From Trochalopteron elliotii (taxonomy: Eukaryota > Chordata > Aves > Passeriformes > Leiothrichidae), in the NCBI GenBank assembly GCA_024734555.1, contig JANPWX010000205.1, positions 151,193-215,192 on the forward strand: a DNA stretch of 64,000 bases, read 5' to 3'. A model generated the notes under the pieces. The model saw only the letters and a list, made by a program, of their open reading frames with translations, did no database searches and was not told where the DNA came from. Position numbers and translations under genes: made by a program. Of this stretch, positions 28,638-39,530 are shown in pieces; position 1 is the first letter of the stretch; the number at the start of each line of letters is the position of its first letter.

Positions 28638-31595
28638 ACAGGAAAAATGGGATGCCCAAATATTGTCTTTCTGGACTGACATTAGGGGCAAGTTATGGCC
28701 ACATAAGCCATCAATGACTTAAAATCATTGAGGAACACAATTTTCTTTAGTACAGTCAAGTGGGTTTATGCTGGAATGGAATAGCTATGAAACAGTTTAA
28801 TAAAATGGTTTTTGCAATAGCAAATGCCTCAACTTATCTTCAAAAGTTATTTAACTGGAAAGAGCCTTTTATAGCCACGCAGACTCCAACACATCACCAA
28901 AACTGCTGATAACTGCTGGTTTGAGCATGAGAAATTACCCTGTTATAAGGCCATAAATCAGGATATCTTCTTGAACTAGAACAGAGTCAACTGTTAGTGG
29001 CACTGGAGGAGTGGTGATTCCTGGGTGGAATTAAAATGGGGAGGGAAAATGTTAAAAAAATGTTACCTGTCCCCATCAAACAGCTCCTGCTTAGCACTGC
29101 AGGGAGAGAAAGAGGAAAAAACACCACAACTTCCTGTCCCTCTGTATTCATTTTTCCCATTCAACCAACTCTCCAGCACATTGACCTACATCTATCACTG
29201 CCTTTCCAGGTTAAGGGAAAGAGACTTCCAAGCCTTTGAAAAACAACACACAAGGTCTGCATTCAGCCTAAGTGGAAAATATTACAAACTCTAACCTGTT
29301 TAAAACATTCAAACCATTATTATCCTCTTTAATCACTCTTTCCATATTTTGTTCTATATTTCTTGCCAAAACAGAACCTGTTATATAAGTTTTTATGCCT
29401 CATTTCGCATGTTCCTTCAAACACATTTCTATTAATTGATTTTTCGCTGCTTTCCAAATTTAGTTCCAGCCTTTTTTTTTTTTTTTCCCCACCGAAACTT
29501 TTTGCAGTCTGCTGGTTTTGAATTAGCTCTTATTTAACATTCCCAGGTCACCCATTTGGCTGGCAATAATGTGCATTTTTGAACAACAGCAGGGAAATCA
29601 GGCTGTCCCCTGGGACAGTGAGGGGCAGAGCAGGAAATGCTGCAGCATCTGCAGTGCAGGCAGCAGGGGCTGCACAGCTGCACTCGGGCTCTGCTCCTCT
29701 GGCCCCTTTCCAGCCAGTCCCACAGAATCATCAGGACATTTCCCGTGCTGGTTTCCAGCACTCGGGGCTAACACCAAGTGCTCTGAGAACAAAGGACATT
29801 AATTGGCAATAATCCTGGGTGGACACAGCTGAGAAAGGACAGTGTCACCAATAAGATTTTAAGTGTTTAGAGTTCAGGTTGTGCAATTACAAAAATGGAA
29901 AGCTTCATTGTGAAATCACATCACTTATATATGGTACGTTTATAAAAAAGGGAAGAGCTTGTGGTTCAAGGCTGGACAGCTTCTGACAGAGCTCTGGGTC
30001 CAGAGAAACAGCAAAGAGAAAACGCCTTGGGCCGGCACTGTCAGCACATCCCTTCTCAAAGACTCATCCCACCTCTGAGAGGCAGGAAATCAGGCAGATG
30101 ATTTCAAAGAAAATAAAATATTTTGTGTCTTTCCACTCCTCTTGGCACAGGAGTCTGGGACTGTACAACAAACAGATAACACAGACTCACACTCACAATA
30201 TTTTATTGTGTCCTGATGCAGAAGAAATATTATGTGCTTGAGCTCCCTCTCTGCCCAGGATCTGCAGTTGAAAAGTCCCATCTCCCTGGAGCTGTGGATA
30301 CAAATGCCAGCCACAGTGGAGATTTAAGGAGAGAATTTCCACTGAAGCCAACAGACTCCTCATGGCCACAAGAAAAACCAGATTATTTCCTACAGCAGCC
30401 TTGAAAAGAACAATAAACCAGCTGCACTTTCAAAACACTTGCAGGCAGCCGGGAGAGGACAAGAATCAAGAAGAAAAAAAAATCCTCAAACTTACAATAG
30501 AACTACATTTTAGCATAATTCAGAACTGTAATGAGACTGTAAATTAAGATCTGCATAAACATATGGACAGAGTAAAGAATCATCTTTCTATTTCATTCAC
30601 AGAAAGGAATATATATTTGGGCAGGAAATCATTAGGAATAATTAATTTGTATGAACATACATTGTAATTTTTCTAATTTGGCTTTAGCATTACCCACTGC
30701 AAAACAGCACTCCAAACAAATTAAAATGTTCCATTGCAGCTGCAGCAGTCATTTTTGGAAAGTACAAGGTTAAATACTGACAAGGTCAAGGGAACTAGAG
30801 ACACCTGAGTGAGGCAGAGAAGTTTTAAAGTGCTCCCGAAGCTTTAAATTCACACACAGACACATTTCCCACCCCAGCACGCCCAGGGACTGTTTTCCTG
30901 AGCAGCAGCTTGAGCTGCCATTACAAACACTACTGAAGTCACAGCAAATTCAAAAGCTATTCTGATTTTCCTCTCTCAAGTGACACAACGTAGCTCTGGG
31001 TTAAATTACTTTCAGATGCTTTAAATGTAACTTAAAACATACCACTTACAATCAGGAAAACATTATTGTTTATGAATGCTTTATGATGCTATGGAAAAAT
31101 CCATCTTTGCTCAGATGATGGCAAAAAAGGAAAGATTGAAAGAGAGCCTTGGAATGCTGCTGCTTGCCAGGTTCCTCCCATTAAGTCAGGGGACTGCAAT
31201 CACTGTTTTTATTCGTACCCAGTGGTACAGATGGGAAAATGACACTAACTTCAAATATCTAACAACTCCAAAAATTATTCTAATTGGTGTTTTAAAAATA
31301 TTAATAATTAAAATTCACTCCCCAAAATTGATCACACATAATTTGCATATCTACAAAACCTCACAGGAGCTGGGAATAGAAAAAGAATCAACATGTGGAG
31401 AAATTAGTTTTATAAATGTTGTAGCATTTTATTCACCTCAGTGGAGATATCAATGGCACAGATTAGCAGCTGCTGATGATTTAAATGTATTTCCAGACAC
31501 TACAATGAAATGATGGAGGAGGGCAGCCAGCACACAAAGGACAAGCCTGTGCTCTGTGCTCCCAGCCTGGCTGTGTGAGACCCCAAATTCCCCTT
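28638..31595. other. Unique non-coding DNA, no recognised gene
   Basis: AT-rich unique sequence with one poly-T run of 15 bases (29472-29486). A 145-codon ATG frame (31076-31513, plus) is unusually long for such AT-rich DNA but has no recognisable domain. The 30.58-30.75 kb part is rich in TAATTA-type homeodomain cores and quiet in composition. No RNA gene or mobile element was recognised. Confidence 0.55.
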
Positions 31596-31974
31596 TGTCA
31601 CAAGAGGACACAAAATAAAGATGCTTGGTTCCAGTCAGAAGGCAGTAGAAATCAGAAGGTTTACTTACAATTCATTCAGCCCTTTTATAACGTGCTGTGC
31701 TAAAAAGTCACATTGTCAGTCCACAGGGCTGACACCTCTCCCACTGGCTCAGTAACAGAAATAGCAAACAACACCTGTTGTTATGGGAAAGGAATATTGG
31801 TTACACAAGGTTGTTTTGGGAAGAAGAAAATTGTTGAAAAGTTTCCCTTGGGAAGAGCTCAGCAATTCTCAGGCTCAGAAAATATCGAGCCCACACACCT
31901 TCAGGGCAGGATTTGTGGGCTTTTACCCCAGAAGTTTCCCACTGAACCCAGGCCAGCGTGGCCATAGAGGCACA
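31596..31974 (-). mobile_element. Possible solo LTR of an avian endogenous retrovirus
   Basis: The segment is bounded by TG and CA and, read on the minus strand, has a strong TATA-box (TTATAAAAGG at 31690-31681) about two thirds along, which is the layout of a U3-R-U5 long terminal repeat. The sequence feels like a dispersed passerine LTR, but I cannot name a family. The flanking five bases do not match as a target-site duplication, so the boundaries are uncertain. No gag, pol or env sequence lies next to it. It could instead be unique sequence with a chance TATA motif. Confidence 0.25.
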
Positions 31975-33440
31975 GGAGTCACCTGAGAGAGAAGGAGGCA
32001 GGAGGGGAGGAAGGAGCATCGCAGGACAGGACAGGACAGGACAGGGCAGGGGAGCCACGGGGCTCTGGGATCTCCCCAGCAGGAGAAGCAGCCCAGGCAG
32101 TGCCAGGGTGGGATAATGAAGGTCTGGATCCAATTGCCTCCCACAGCAGCAGCCTGTTCATCCCAAGGAGTGCTGGCAGCTGTGCCAAGGAGAAAAACGG
32201 CCCAGGGCAGAGACATTTATCCTCAGCTCCGTGCAGGACAAGGCAGGAAACCCATCTGATTAAAGAGGCTGCTCTGTACTTTATTGCTCTTGATTTGTTT
32301 TGTATTCATGCATCTGTGGATAAATTCAATCTATTCTCCAATACCATCAGAACAACCCCAGGAACATTGGAGAGCTGAAGTGATGATGATGTGATCCAGC
32401 AGTGTGATGGAGCAGAGATGAAGCTTCAGCAGCCACAGCAGCTGCTGACAAAGACTGAGTATAAATATTCCCTCCCCAGCCTGGGGAGGAGGAGCACTGA
32501 TGTTCCTGCTTATGGAATTAACAGGCCCAGGGAGAGCAGCCAGCTGAGACATCGGGCCATTAGCAGGAGCCCTGCTGGCACCACTGGGGAAAAAACACCA
32601 AAGCTGTGACAGCAAACAGGGTTGAGGAGCTAGGGAGTTTGGTTTTGGTTTTTCTGAAGAAGTGTCTAGAGAAATCAGCTCCATTTCAATGATGCTTCCT
32701 GCACATCTAAAACACACACAGCCCTCAGTGTCTCTGGGCAGCCAAGAGCTCAGACCAGACACCCAGCAGGTGTGGGTGACACAGGAGGACAATGCAGGAC
32801 CTGACTGGGAGCAGCTTGGTGGCAATGGGCAGACAGCTGGTTATGTGGATAAGAAATCACTTAATATTTAAAAAATTGTGACATTCATATACACTTTGTG
32901 GGTCTTGCTGAGGTTATGTCTTCATTAATGGATTTTTTACAGTAGTTACCAGAATTTGTGGTAACTGTTTCATGGCAAAGGATCAAAAAATAAAATTAAT
33001 ACACAGAACCGGTCACCAGATGTCACAGTCTTGTCATTCCAACATGGCCAAAAGTACAGAAATCATCAGCAGAAAACAACATCTTATATACAAGCAAGAG
33101 GTAAGAGAAAATCTGGAACATGAAGAAATAGTCTCCTTGTTAGTCAGCAGAACTGGAAGAACAAGGTGTCACTGTTTACTTTGTAAGACGTCTGTCCCCT
33201 CTGTTCTAATCACTGATTTATTACATTGGTTCCCTGAGGAATCAATTCCAATTACAAATATTCAAACCATGAGAGGTGTCATACCCAGAGAATGAATAAT
33301 GCAATGTCTCTGCACATGTGCTGCCAGAAGGGTGAAACAAAAGCCTCCAAAATGCATCATCATGATGCACATCAGGAGCAGCAGGATGTGAAAGGCAGCT
33401 GAGCCCTGAGTGAACCCCCAGGCCCCTGCATTTCCCCCAG
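31975..33440. other. Unique non-coding DNA with a short (ACAGG)n tract
   Basis: GC-richer in its first 800 bp, then AT-rich. Overlapping open frames on both strands near 31.9-32.8 kb (up to 164 codons, minus) reflect GC-rich DNA and have no recognisable domain. A 107-codon ATG frame lies at 32972-33295 (plus), noted as a finding. No gene was recognised. Confidence 0.55.
32022..32050. repeat. (ACAGG)n pentanucleotide repeat
   Basis: About five copies of ACAGG ending in a GGGCAGG variant. It shares the GGACAG theme with the longer 8-bp array 1.4 kb downstream, though the period differs. Confidence 0.9.
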
Positions 33441-33705
33441 GACAGTGGGACATTGTGACAGTGGGACAGTGGGACAGAGGGACAGCAGGACAGTGTGACA
33501 CCAGGACAGTGTGACAGTGGGACAGCAGGACAGTGGGGAAGTGGGACAGAAGGACAGCAGGACAGTGGGACAGCACGACAGTGTGACAGCAGGACAGCTG
33601 GGCAGTGGGACAGTGGGACAGTGTGGCAGTGGGACAGTGGGACAGCAGGACAGTGGGACAGCGGGACAGCAGGACAGTGGGACAGCAGGACAGTGGGACA
33701 GCAGG
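33441..33705. repeat. 8-bp minisatellite, GACAGNNG, about 33 copies
   Basis: The sequence divides cleanly into octamers, mostly GACAGTGG and GACAGCAG with variants GACAGTGT, GGCAGTGG and GACAGCAC. Thirty-three units account for about 264 bp. The last ten or so units alternate GACAGTGG and GACAGCAG, giving a 16-bp higher-order period and suggesting recent homogenisation at the 3' side. Because 8 is not a multiple of 3, the array reads through in several frames on both strands and produces spurious Ser/Cys/Pro- or Asp/Ser/Gly-rich ORFs. Runs of GGG spaced by five bases could form G-quadruplexes on the plus strand. Confidence 0.97.
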
Positions 33706-35560
33706 GTCAGCCAGCCCCAGGAATGTCCTGCTCGCCCTCCTTCCAGCAGGGTCAGCTCTTATGAGGACAGACAACAGTCATGTACTTTTGTAAAGACACT
33801 GCTGGTTTTTGCAAAGGTGCTGCTGGTTACCACAATTCAGAGAAGCTCTGATTGGCCCACAGTAGAAGACTTTTAAAGGGCTAAGAACTAAAGACTTAGA
33901 CTATATTAATTTGAGTTCTTATTCTGGAACAAAGTATTCTGACTTGTAACTGTTACAGAAACACATGCAATTATTGGGGGTTTTTTTCATGACAATTTCA
34001 CTTTCATTAAAGCTTGGGAAAACACATCAATATCTGTCAAATGGAAAAGGCTAAAATGATAGAGAAAAATGTATTGAGCAATTGTATAAATTGTGAGGGA
34101 AGAAAATCTACCAAGCTTTCCTGATTAAAATTTTACAGTCAGATCTCAATTTCAATCAAGTTACAAGTCCAGCATCATAAGCATTGTTCAATAATACAGC
34201 AAGTGACAGCTCCTGTCCCAAAGAGCAGCTTATTAATATCATTTGATTTATGAGCTGCAGTAATTATATTATGCATGAAACTTGCCCCTAATGATGCCAA
34301 GAGCTACACACTGATCTCTAAAATGGAATTCCATGCTAGTATTTATTTACACATTCTCTGAGTGCATTTGCAATCTATTGGTGTTCATAGTGTAGTACCA
34401 AAAGGAATTTCAGATGATCTAACTTATTTTTTGACAAAAAGCAAATGGATTTGTTTGTCTATTTATTTGCTTGCTTATTTAAACACACTTACTGGGGTGA
34501 AAACCTTATTTCCTGTAGGGCCAGGACCAGAACCAGCCAGTATCCACGGGGTCCTTAGAGAGGTCTTGCACAGTCTAATAAAACCCAGCTGAAAACAACT
34601 GGACTGGATGAGATGAACCAGGATCAGGAAAAAGGATTCAGATGGCTGGAGAAGGGAGTGAGTGGGCAGTGTGTGATGACAGAAATGCCACATTGCTGTC
34701 ACTTGGGGTCATAAAGACAACTGCACTATGTTTGCATTTAAAAAACCTCCCGTTCTAATGAAAAATAAAACATACAAGGGAGGGTAGGTGGAGCACGTGA
34801 ATTCTGGTGTCAATTAGAAGCACTTCTGAAGAATATGGGCTAAAATGTCATAATATTATCTTTAACACTATTAAACATTCTAAGAATTCAATCATCATAT
34901 TCATTGCAATCACATAATTAAAACTCAGGATAAAATAGTATAATTGCTGTTTTATGGCCATCATTACATAATGAGTGGTTTTATGGCAATCTCAGCTAAA
35001 TCTGGATTTGGGTAATTTTAAGAAGTTGTTCATTTCCACAGTACCATTCATGATTTTGATTCAGAATTCTTCAAAATAAAGAGAAATTCTGTCAAAGATG
35101 TTGTTTGTGGTTTTTTTCTTTTAAAAAGATTTGAGAGCAATTTTCCTTTTGAAAGTGTTCAATAAAAACTTAAAAACTCAGAAAGTGTAGAGTGAAAATT
35201 TTTTCAGAGGCATAAGCAGCCAGCTTCAAGCAGATTAATAGAAATTCTCAGCACAAAGTGATTCTTAATGAAGATGATAAGCCCCAGAAAATAACCATTT
35301 ATGGGCAATATATAACTTAACTTAAAACAGCAGCTCAATCACAGAGCTGCTGCCTCCCACACACCAGATTCTGTGCTGTGCCTCTCAAGATCTGGAGCAT
35401 GAAAGACACAGCCTAAGGAAAAGAAAGGAAAAAAACTAGAAAGAAATAAATCTTTGTGTGTATCTATGGTACCTCTCAAATATTGGCTCAGTTTGAGCAG
35501 CTCTGTCCTAGAGCTGCCTCAGCCATTTCCCCGGAGATGCTCTGCAGCTCAGCCTTTCTC
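33706..35560. other. AT-rich unique DNA, no recognised gene
   Basis: Compositionally quiet AT-rich sequence. The 34.23-34.30 and 34.87-35.05 kb parts contain clustered homeodomain-type cores (TAATTA-like, TTATGCATGA and two TTTTATGGC), the look of conserved non-coding elements, though conservation cannot be judged here. No open frame of note, RNA gene or mobile element was recognised. Confidence 0.5.
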
Positions 35561-35620
35561 TCCCATCCCAGTTCCCTCCCATCCCAGTTCCCTCCCATCC
35601 TAGCTCCCTCTATTCCCAGT
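35561..35620. repeat. 16-bp minisatellite, about 3.5 copies
   Basis: Three copies of TCCCATCCCAGTTCCC, the third with two substitutions, plus a partial fourth. Pyrimidine-rich on the plus strand. Confidence 0.92.
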
Positions 35621-37027
35621 TAATTAACTGATTGATTAACCTGCCAGGCTGAATTCAGAAGCAGAAAACAGCACCAAGATAAGGCAAAATGAAAGTATCA
35701 TATTTCACATCTGAACTCCTGACCAATTCTGAGATTTATGAGAAGAGATTTAAAATAAACCCCCACACAAACTGCACTGTAATCCAAGAGGTCGCAGTCC
35801 AAGCTGAGTCCTCCAAGCACAGGGAGCACCAGTATGGATCTGTCATTATCAGATTCTCATTATATTTTCATGCTCCTTTTCTGGACTGTGAACAGTGTCT
35901 TAATTTATGCTAAAACAATTCAACGCTGGAACCATTCATTCGTCTCACTTTTCAGGTTCATAAACGTTTGCTCCTCCTCTGGATTTGATATTCTGGTTTT
36001 GTTTTCTTTCCTGCCTGCACATGAGGTAGAAACAAAGATTTTGCATAGTAGGCAGGAAGAGATTCCTTCAGGAGAGTTATCATTCCGTGTCTTTCTGTGA
36101 TTCTCTTCAAATGTGAACACATTGGTGTGTGTTTCCACAAATCTTCCCACCTTTTCTACCATTTAATAGCTGACTTTTGAAGCAAAGGCACTCCACATAG
36201 TGGGAGCCAAAAAGTACATTAGTGAATTCTTCTAAGAGAAGTGTGCTGTTAAATAACATGCAGACTAATTAATGTAAATGCCATGGTGAGAACCTGCTGA
36301 CATTGTTGAAGTTAATGATCCAGCTGCATTATCATTTCCAACACTGTAATGTTGAGAAAACCCATGAAACTTGGTTTTCTGCATTTTGCATTTTTACTGG
36401 GCATCTTTCAGAGACAGCTGAACAACCTTTCTACACTCCAGTAGAGACCACTGTGTGAATTTACCATGGAATTTGGGACAATAGATTGGCTTTATCCACA
36501 GCCTTGAGCAAACTCCAGCATTCTGTTTGATGAATCCCAGGCCTCACCCACCTCCCTGACCCATCTCCGTGCCTCCATCCTCTCACATCCATATTACATT
36601 ATTATATTTGTGCATGTAAACAACATTTAATGCACAACATTATGAGGAAAGAGCCCTTTTGCCAGCCTGACCTGGGCCATGCAAAAATCAGTTTACTTCT
36701 CAGCCATGGATGTTCTGCAGCTGGAACATCCCGATAGTTCTGGGGGAGAGGGGCAGGGTGCAGGGGAAGGCACAGCACTGCAGTGCCTCTCCTCGATAAC
36801 AGCACAGGCACAAAAACACCCGTCCTGCCCGCTAGGCAAAAGGAGATGCTCTTCAAAGTTTACCAAGGAGCTGTTCTGTGAAATAATTGCTTGTCATTTC
36901 TGTATAATTACGTTTTGACTGCAACTGCTCTTCAGACAAGGTACGAGATCTGAAGCAGGGGCACTTCTCACCCTCTTGTCTGGGTGCATGGCAATGAAGG
37001 AGGCTTTTGAAAAGTCAGAAATCCACA
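35621..37027. other. Unique non-coding DNA, no recognised gene
   Basis: Mixed composition, with a GC pocket around 36.65-36.85 kb. Open frames stay under 90 codons and have no recognisable domain. No repeat or mobile element was recognised. Confidence 0.55.
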
Positions 37028-37406
37028 TCGGCAACACACAAAGCTCTTAAAGAAAATGAATAAAAGAATACGGTGCTCTAAATGGCCTAAAGAACCCGAC
37101 AGCCAGTGATGAGCTTTGGCTCGTTTCATCAGGAGTGTTTGTGCTGCTAACTTTCGTAGTCCGGAATGAAGGGGTGTGCTTTAAAAGCAGCAGAAAATCA
37201 CAAAGAAAACAATGCAGCATCACGGCCATCAATACCACAGCTGGTATTGCACAAGCCAGGAATCACTGCGATCTTACTTCAGCGGGGCTGAACAATCCCA
37301 ACTCACAAATGCATTCAGCCACCAAAGGACTTTTTTCACCGGGAAATGAAGCTCGTACATCCCAGCCCGTCTCCAGCAGTGCTGCCACATATTCCTTTTC
37401 TACCTA
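37028..37406. other. CpG-retaining pocket, candidate functional element
   Basis: About twelve CpG dinucleotides occur within 345 bp (37028-37372), far denser than the surrounding CpG-poor DNA, although the pocket is only moderately GC-rich. Retained CpG suggests either germline hypomethylation or purifying selection. On the minus strand, 37403-37266 is open for 46 codons, begins directly after an in-frame TAG that would be part of an acceptor, and contains GAA|GTAAGA, a fair donor. The polypyrimidine tract is poor, so an exon call is weak. A 90-codon plus-strand frame overlaps it (37135-37407). I recognise neither product. Confidence 0.35.
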
Positions 37407-37594
37407 AGTGTGATTCATGTTGCAGTTTTAGAATTTCCTTTCAGCTACAAGTCCTGCACAGGGACTGCTCCTTAGAAAGGATAAAAATGGCCAGCACAGT
37501 CGGCCCTCTTGCCTAAAGCCACTGAGACCCAGCGTTTCTCTGAAATCACAGCAACACAGATTGCTCTGGCCAAGGGAGGGATCTGATGAGGCCC

Positions 37595-37629
<35 letters not shown>

Positions 37630-37636
37630 ACAGACC
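37595..37636. repeat. (GGCA)n tetranucleotide microsatellite
   Basis: About nine GGCA copies ending in CAGACAGA. The minus strand reads as a Cys-Leu-Pro-Ala repeat, which is a repeat artefact. Confidence 0.96.
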
Positions 37637-39285
37637 TTTTCCTCTCATGGCTTCTTCTATGACCAGACAATTACTTTGAAGACTATACTCTAGGGAGAGA
37701 TTTTCTAGAGATCTCAGATATGCTCTAAATTCGGAAACAAAGGTACAGATTCTAAAAAAGTGCTCAGTGATGGAAAAATACCAAATATGAGATAAGACAC
37801 TACAATAAAATCACATTTTATGAGAAAACAGAATTGGTTAACTGGTTCTTTTTTCCTTTCCTGTAACTTGTTTTTACTGACAGTGGGTGTCTGTCAAACA
37901 GAAACAGAGTTATTTGTGAGCAACCTCCTTGGACAGCCCTTGTTTTGTTGTTGAAAACCAGAAATGGGGCCATCAAGAGTACACCTTATGCCATCCAATC
38001 CAGCCTTTCAACACAGAGTAGATGGTTTCAGGAAAATAGCAGCTTCAAATAAATATGTTGGCCTAAATTTCAATTACTCTGCTATGAAGGAATGAAACTA
38101 CTTGCCCAAAGGAATTTTAAGCTGCTCTGAGCCAAAGTCTACATAATTTCAGCTCTGTAGGTTTCATGTGAGATGTTTGAGTCCTACAGAAACACAAACT
38201 ATTGTGGGTCTTACTGAAATGGCATCCCAAACCATCCTCCTTTGCTGAAGGTCACTGAAAAGAATTTTCAGTGAAATGAACTGAGGATTCAGAAGACCAG
38301 AAAGTTTTTGTACCAATTTGAAGTCCACAATGAAAGTTACAAAATGACAGCTCTATTTTAAAGCTAATCACAGTTTTGATGCTCCTCACCGAGAGGCATG
38401 TACAAAGAACCTTTGGTGACTACACAGCAGCTAATTTGAGGATATCAATAGATCATACTACTTCTTCAAGGATGTTTTAAACTGACCCTTTATTGTCTCA
38501 TTTCATCTCTTAAAAGCTGATGTCACTGCGGCCCTGGCAGAGTGTCACTGTGCAAAGCTTCCAGCACTCAGTAGCCTTTGGAAGAGCATTCCCATGGTAA
38601 CACTTCAAATCCTGATGGCTACATCCTTTCAGCACAATGAGCTTAATATCAGATGCTTGAGCCATCTGTCCAGCTCCTCAATTAACATAGTTAGCTACTG
38701 AAACTTCAGCAATTACTGAAATCACACTGCAATCAAGGAACAAATCCACAACATAAAAGCAGGACAAAGGAAACCTTAAAGCCACACTCAAGCAGATCTG
38801 GTGAGTGAAAAGAGAAGGAGAGCTACTTCATCCAGAATTAAATGCAATTAGAACTTAATCTGGCCCATAATACTGGCCTCAAGTCCTCATTTGTACTGTG
38901 AAGCAGCTGGAATCCTGTTCTCATTACTGTAAATGACTGTGTGGTGCAAGGATACAGAAAACCAAGCTCAGCACTTGTGTCCTCTATAAATAAACTTGAG
39001 AAATACCTTGGGACTGAGATGAAAGCAGAGCAGCCTAAGGCCGGGCCATGAGAAGGAAGATGCCCTTTTCTGCTGGCTTTGGACTCGAGGTAAATACTGT
39101 GCAGTCATCTGGATATATTAAAAACCTGGGAGATAAAAGTACACCGAGCACAATCAAACCCGTGGTGTGTGGATATGGAGTGAAAATCACTGGGTTAGAG
39201 CAGCAAACAGAGGGGACAGCGGGCAGGGAAGGGGACAGCACACAGTCTGTGAGGGACACAACCTGCAGGGGAGCCCCTTGGTGGG
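37637..39285. other. Unique non-coding DNA, no recognised gene
   Basis: AT-leaning and unique. At the right end, a TATAAATA motif (about 38984) precedes a CpG-containing stretch with an ATG (39048) and a CTCGAG|GTAAAT donor-like site (about 39090). This could be a short first exon, but the evidence is only motif-level. Otherwise nothing was recognised. Confidence 0.5.
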
Positions 39286-39530
39286 GTGGAGCAGGGCAGG
39301 GCAGGGCTGGGCAGAGGTGAGCACGGCTGAGCTGGGCTGAGTTGGGCTGAGCTGGGCTGGCCTGGGGTGAGCAGGGCTGAGCTGTGCTGGGCTGGGCTGG
39401 GCTGGCCTGGGCAGGGGTGAGCAGGGCTGAGCTGAGCTGGGCTGGGCTGGGCTGGGCTGGGCTGGCCTGGGCAGGGGTGAGCAGGGCTGAGCTGAGCTGG
39501 GCTGGGCTGAGCAGGGCAGGGCTGGGCTGG
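39286..39530. repeat. Switch-region-like pentamer minisatellite (GGGCT/GAGCT/GGGGT)
   Basis: The array is built from the pentamers GGGCT, GAGCT, GCAGG and GGGGT. Longer units of about 50 bp (39371-39420) and 60 bp (39421-39480, then a partial copy from 39481) repeat with nearly identical order, each starting GCAGGGCTGAGCT and ending GCAGGGGTGA. The strand is strongly G-rich over C in runs, so it is a candidate for G-quadruplexes and R-loops. Pentamers GAGCT, GGGCT and GGGGT are those of vertebrate immunoglobulin switch regions, but no constant-region exon lies nearby, so this is resemblance only. Both strands give Ser/Pro/Ala/Gln or Leu/Gly/Trp-rich artefact ORFs. Confidence 0.96.

Noticed and set aside
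33262..33876. Frames with Ser-His-Cys-Pro-Thr or Gly-Gln-Trp-Asp-Ser repeats on both strands
   Set aside because: Produced by the 8-bp minisatellite, which repeats every 24 bases (eight codons) in any frame.
39286..39530. True immunoglobulin heavy-chain switch region
   Set aside because: The array is only about 245 bp, no constant-domain, joining or variable segment was seen, and such pentamer minisatellites can arise independently.
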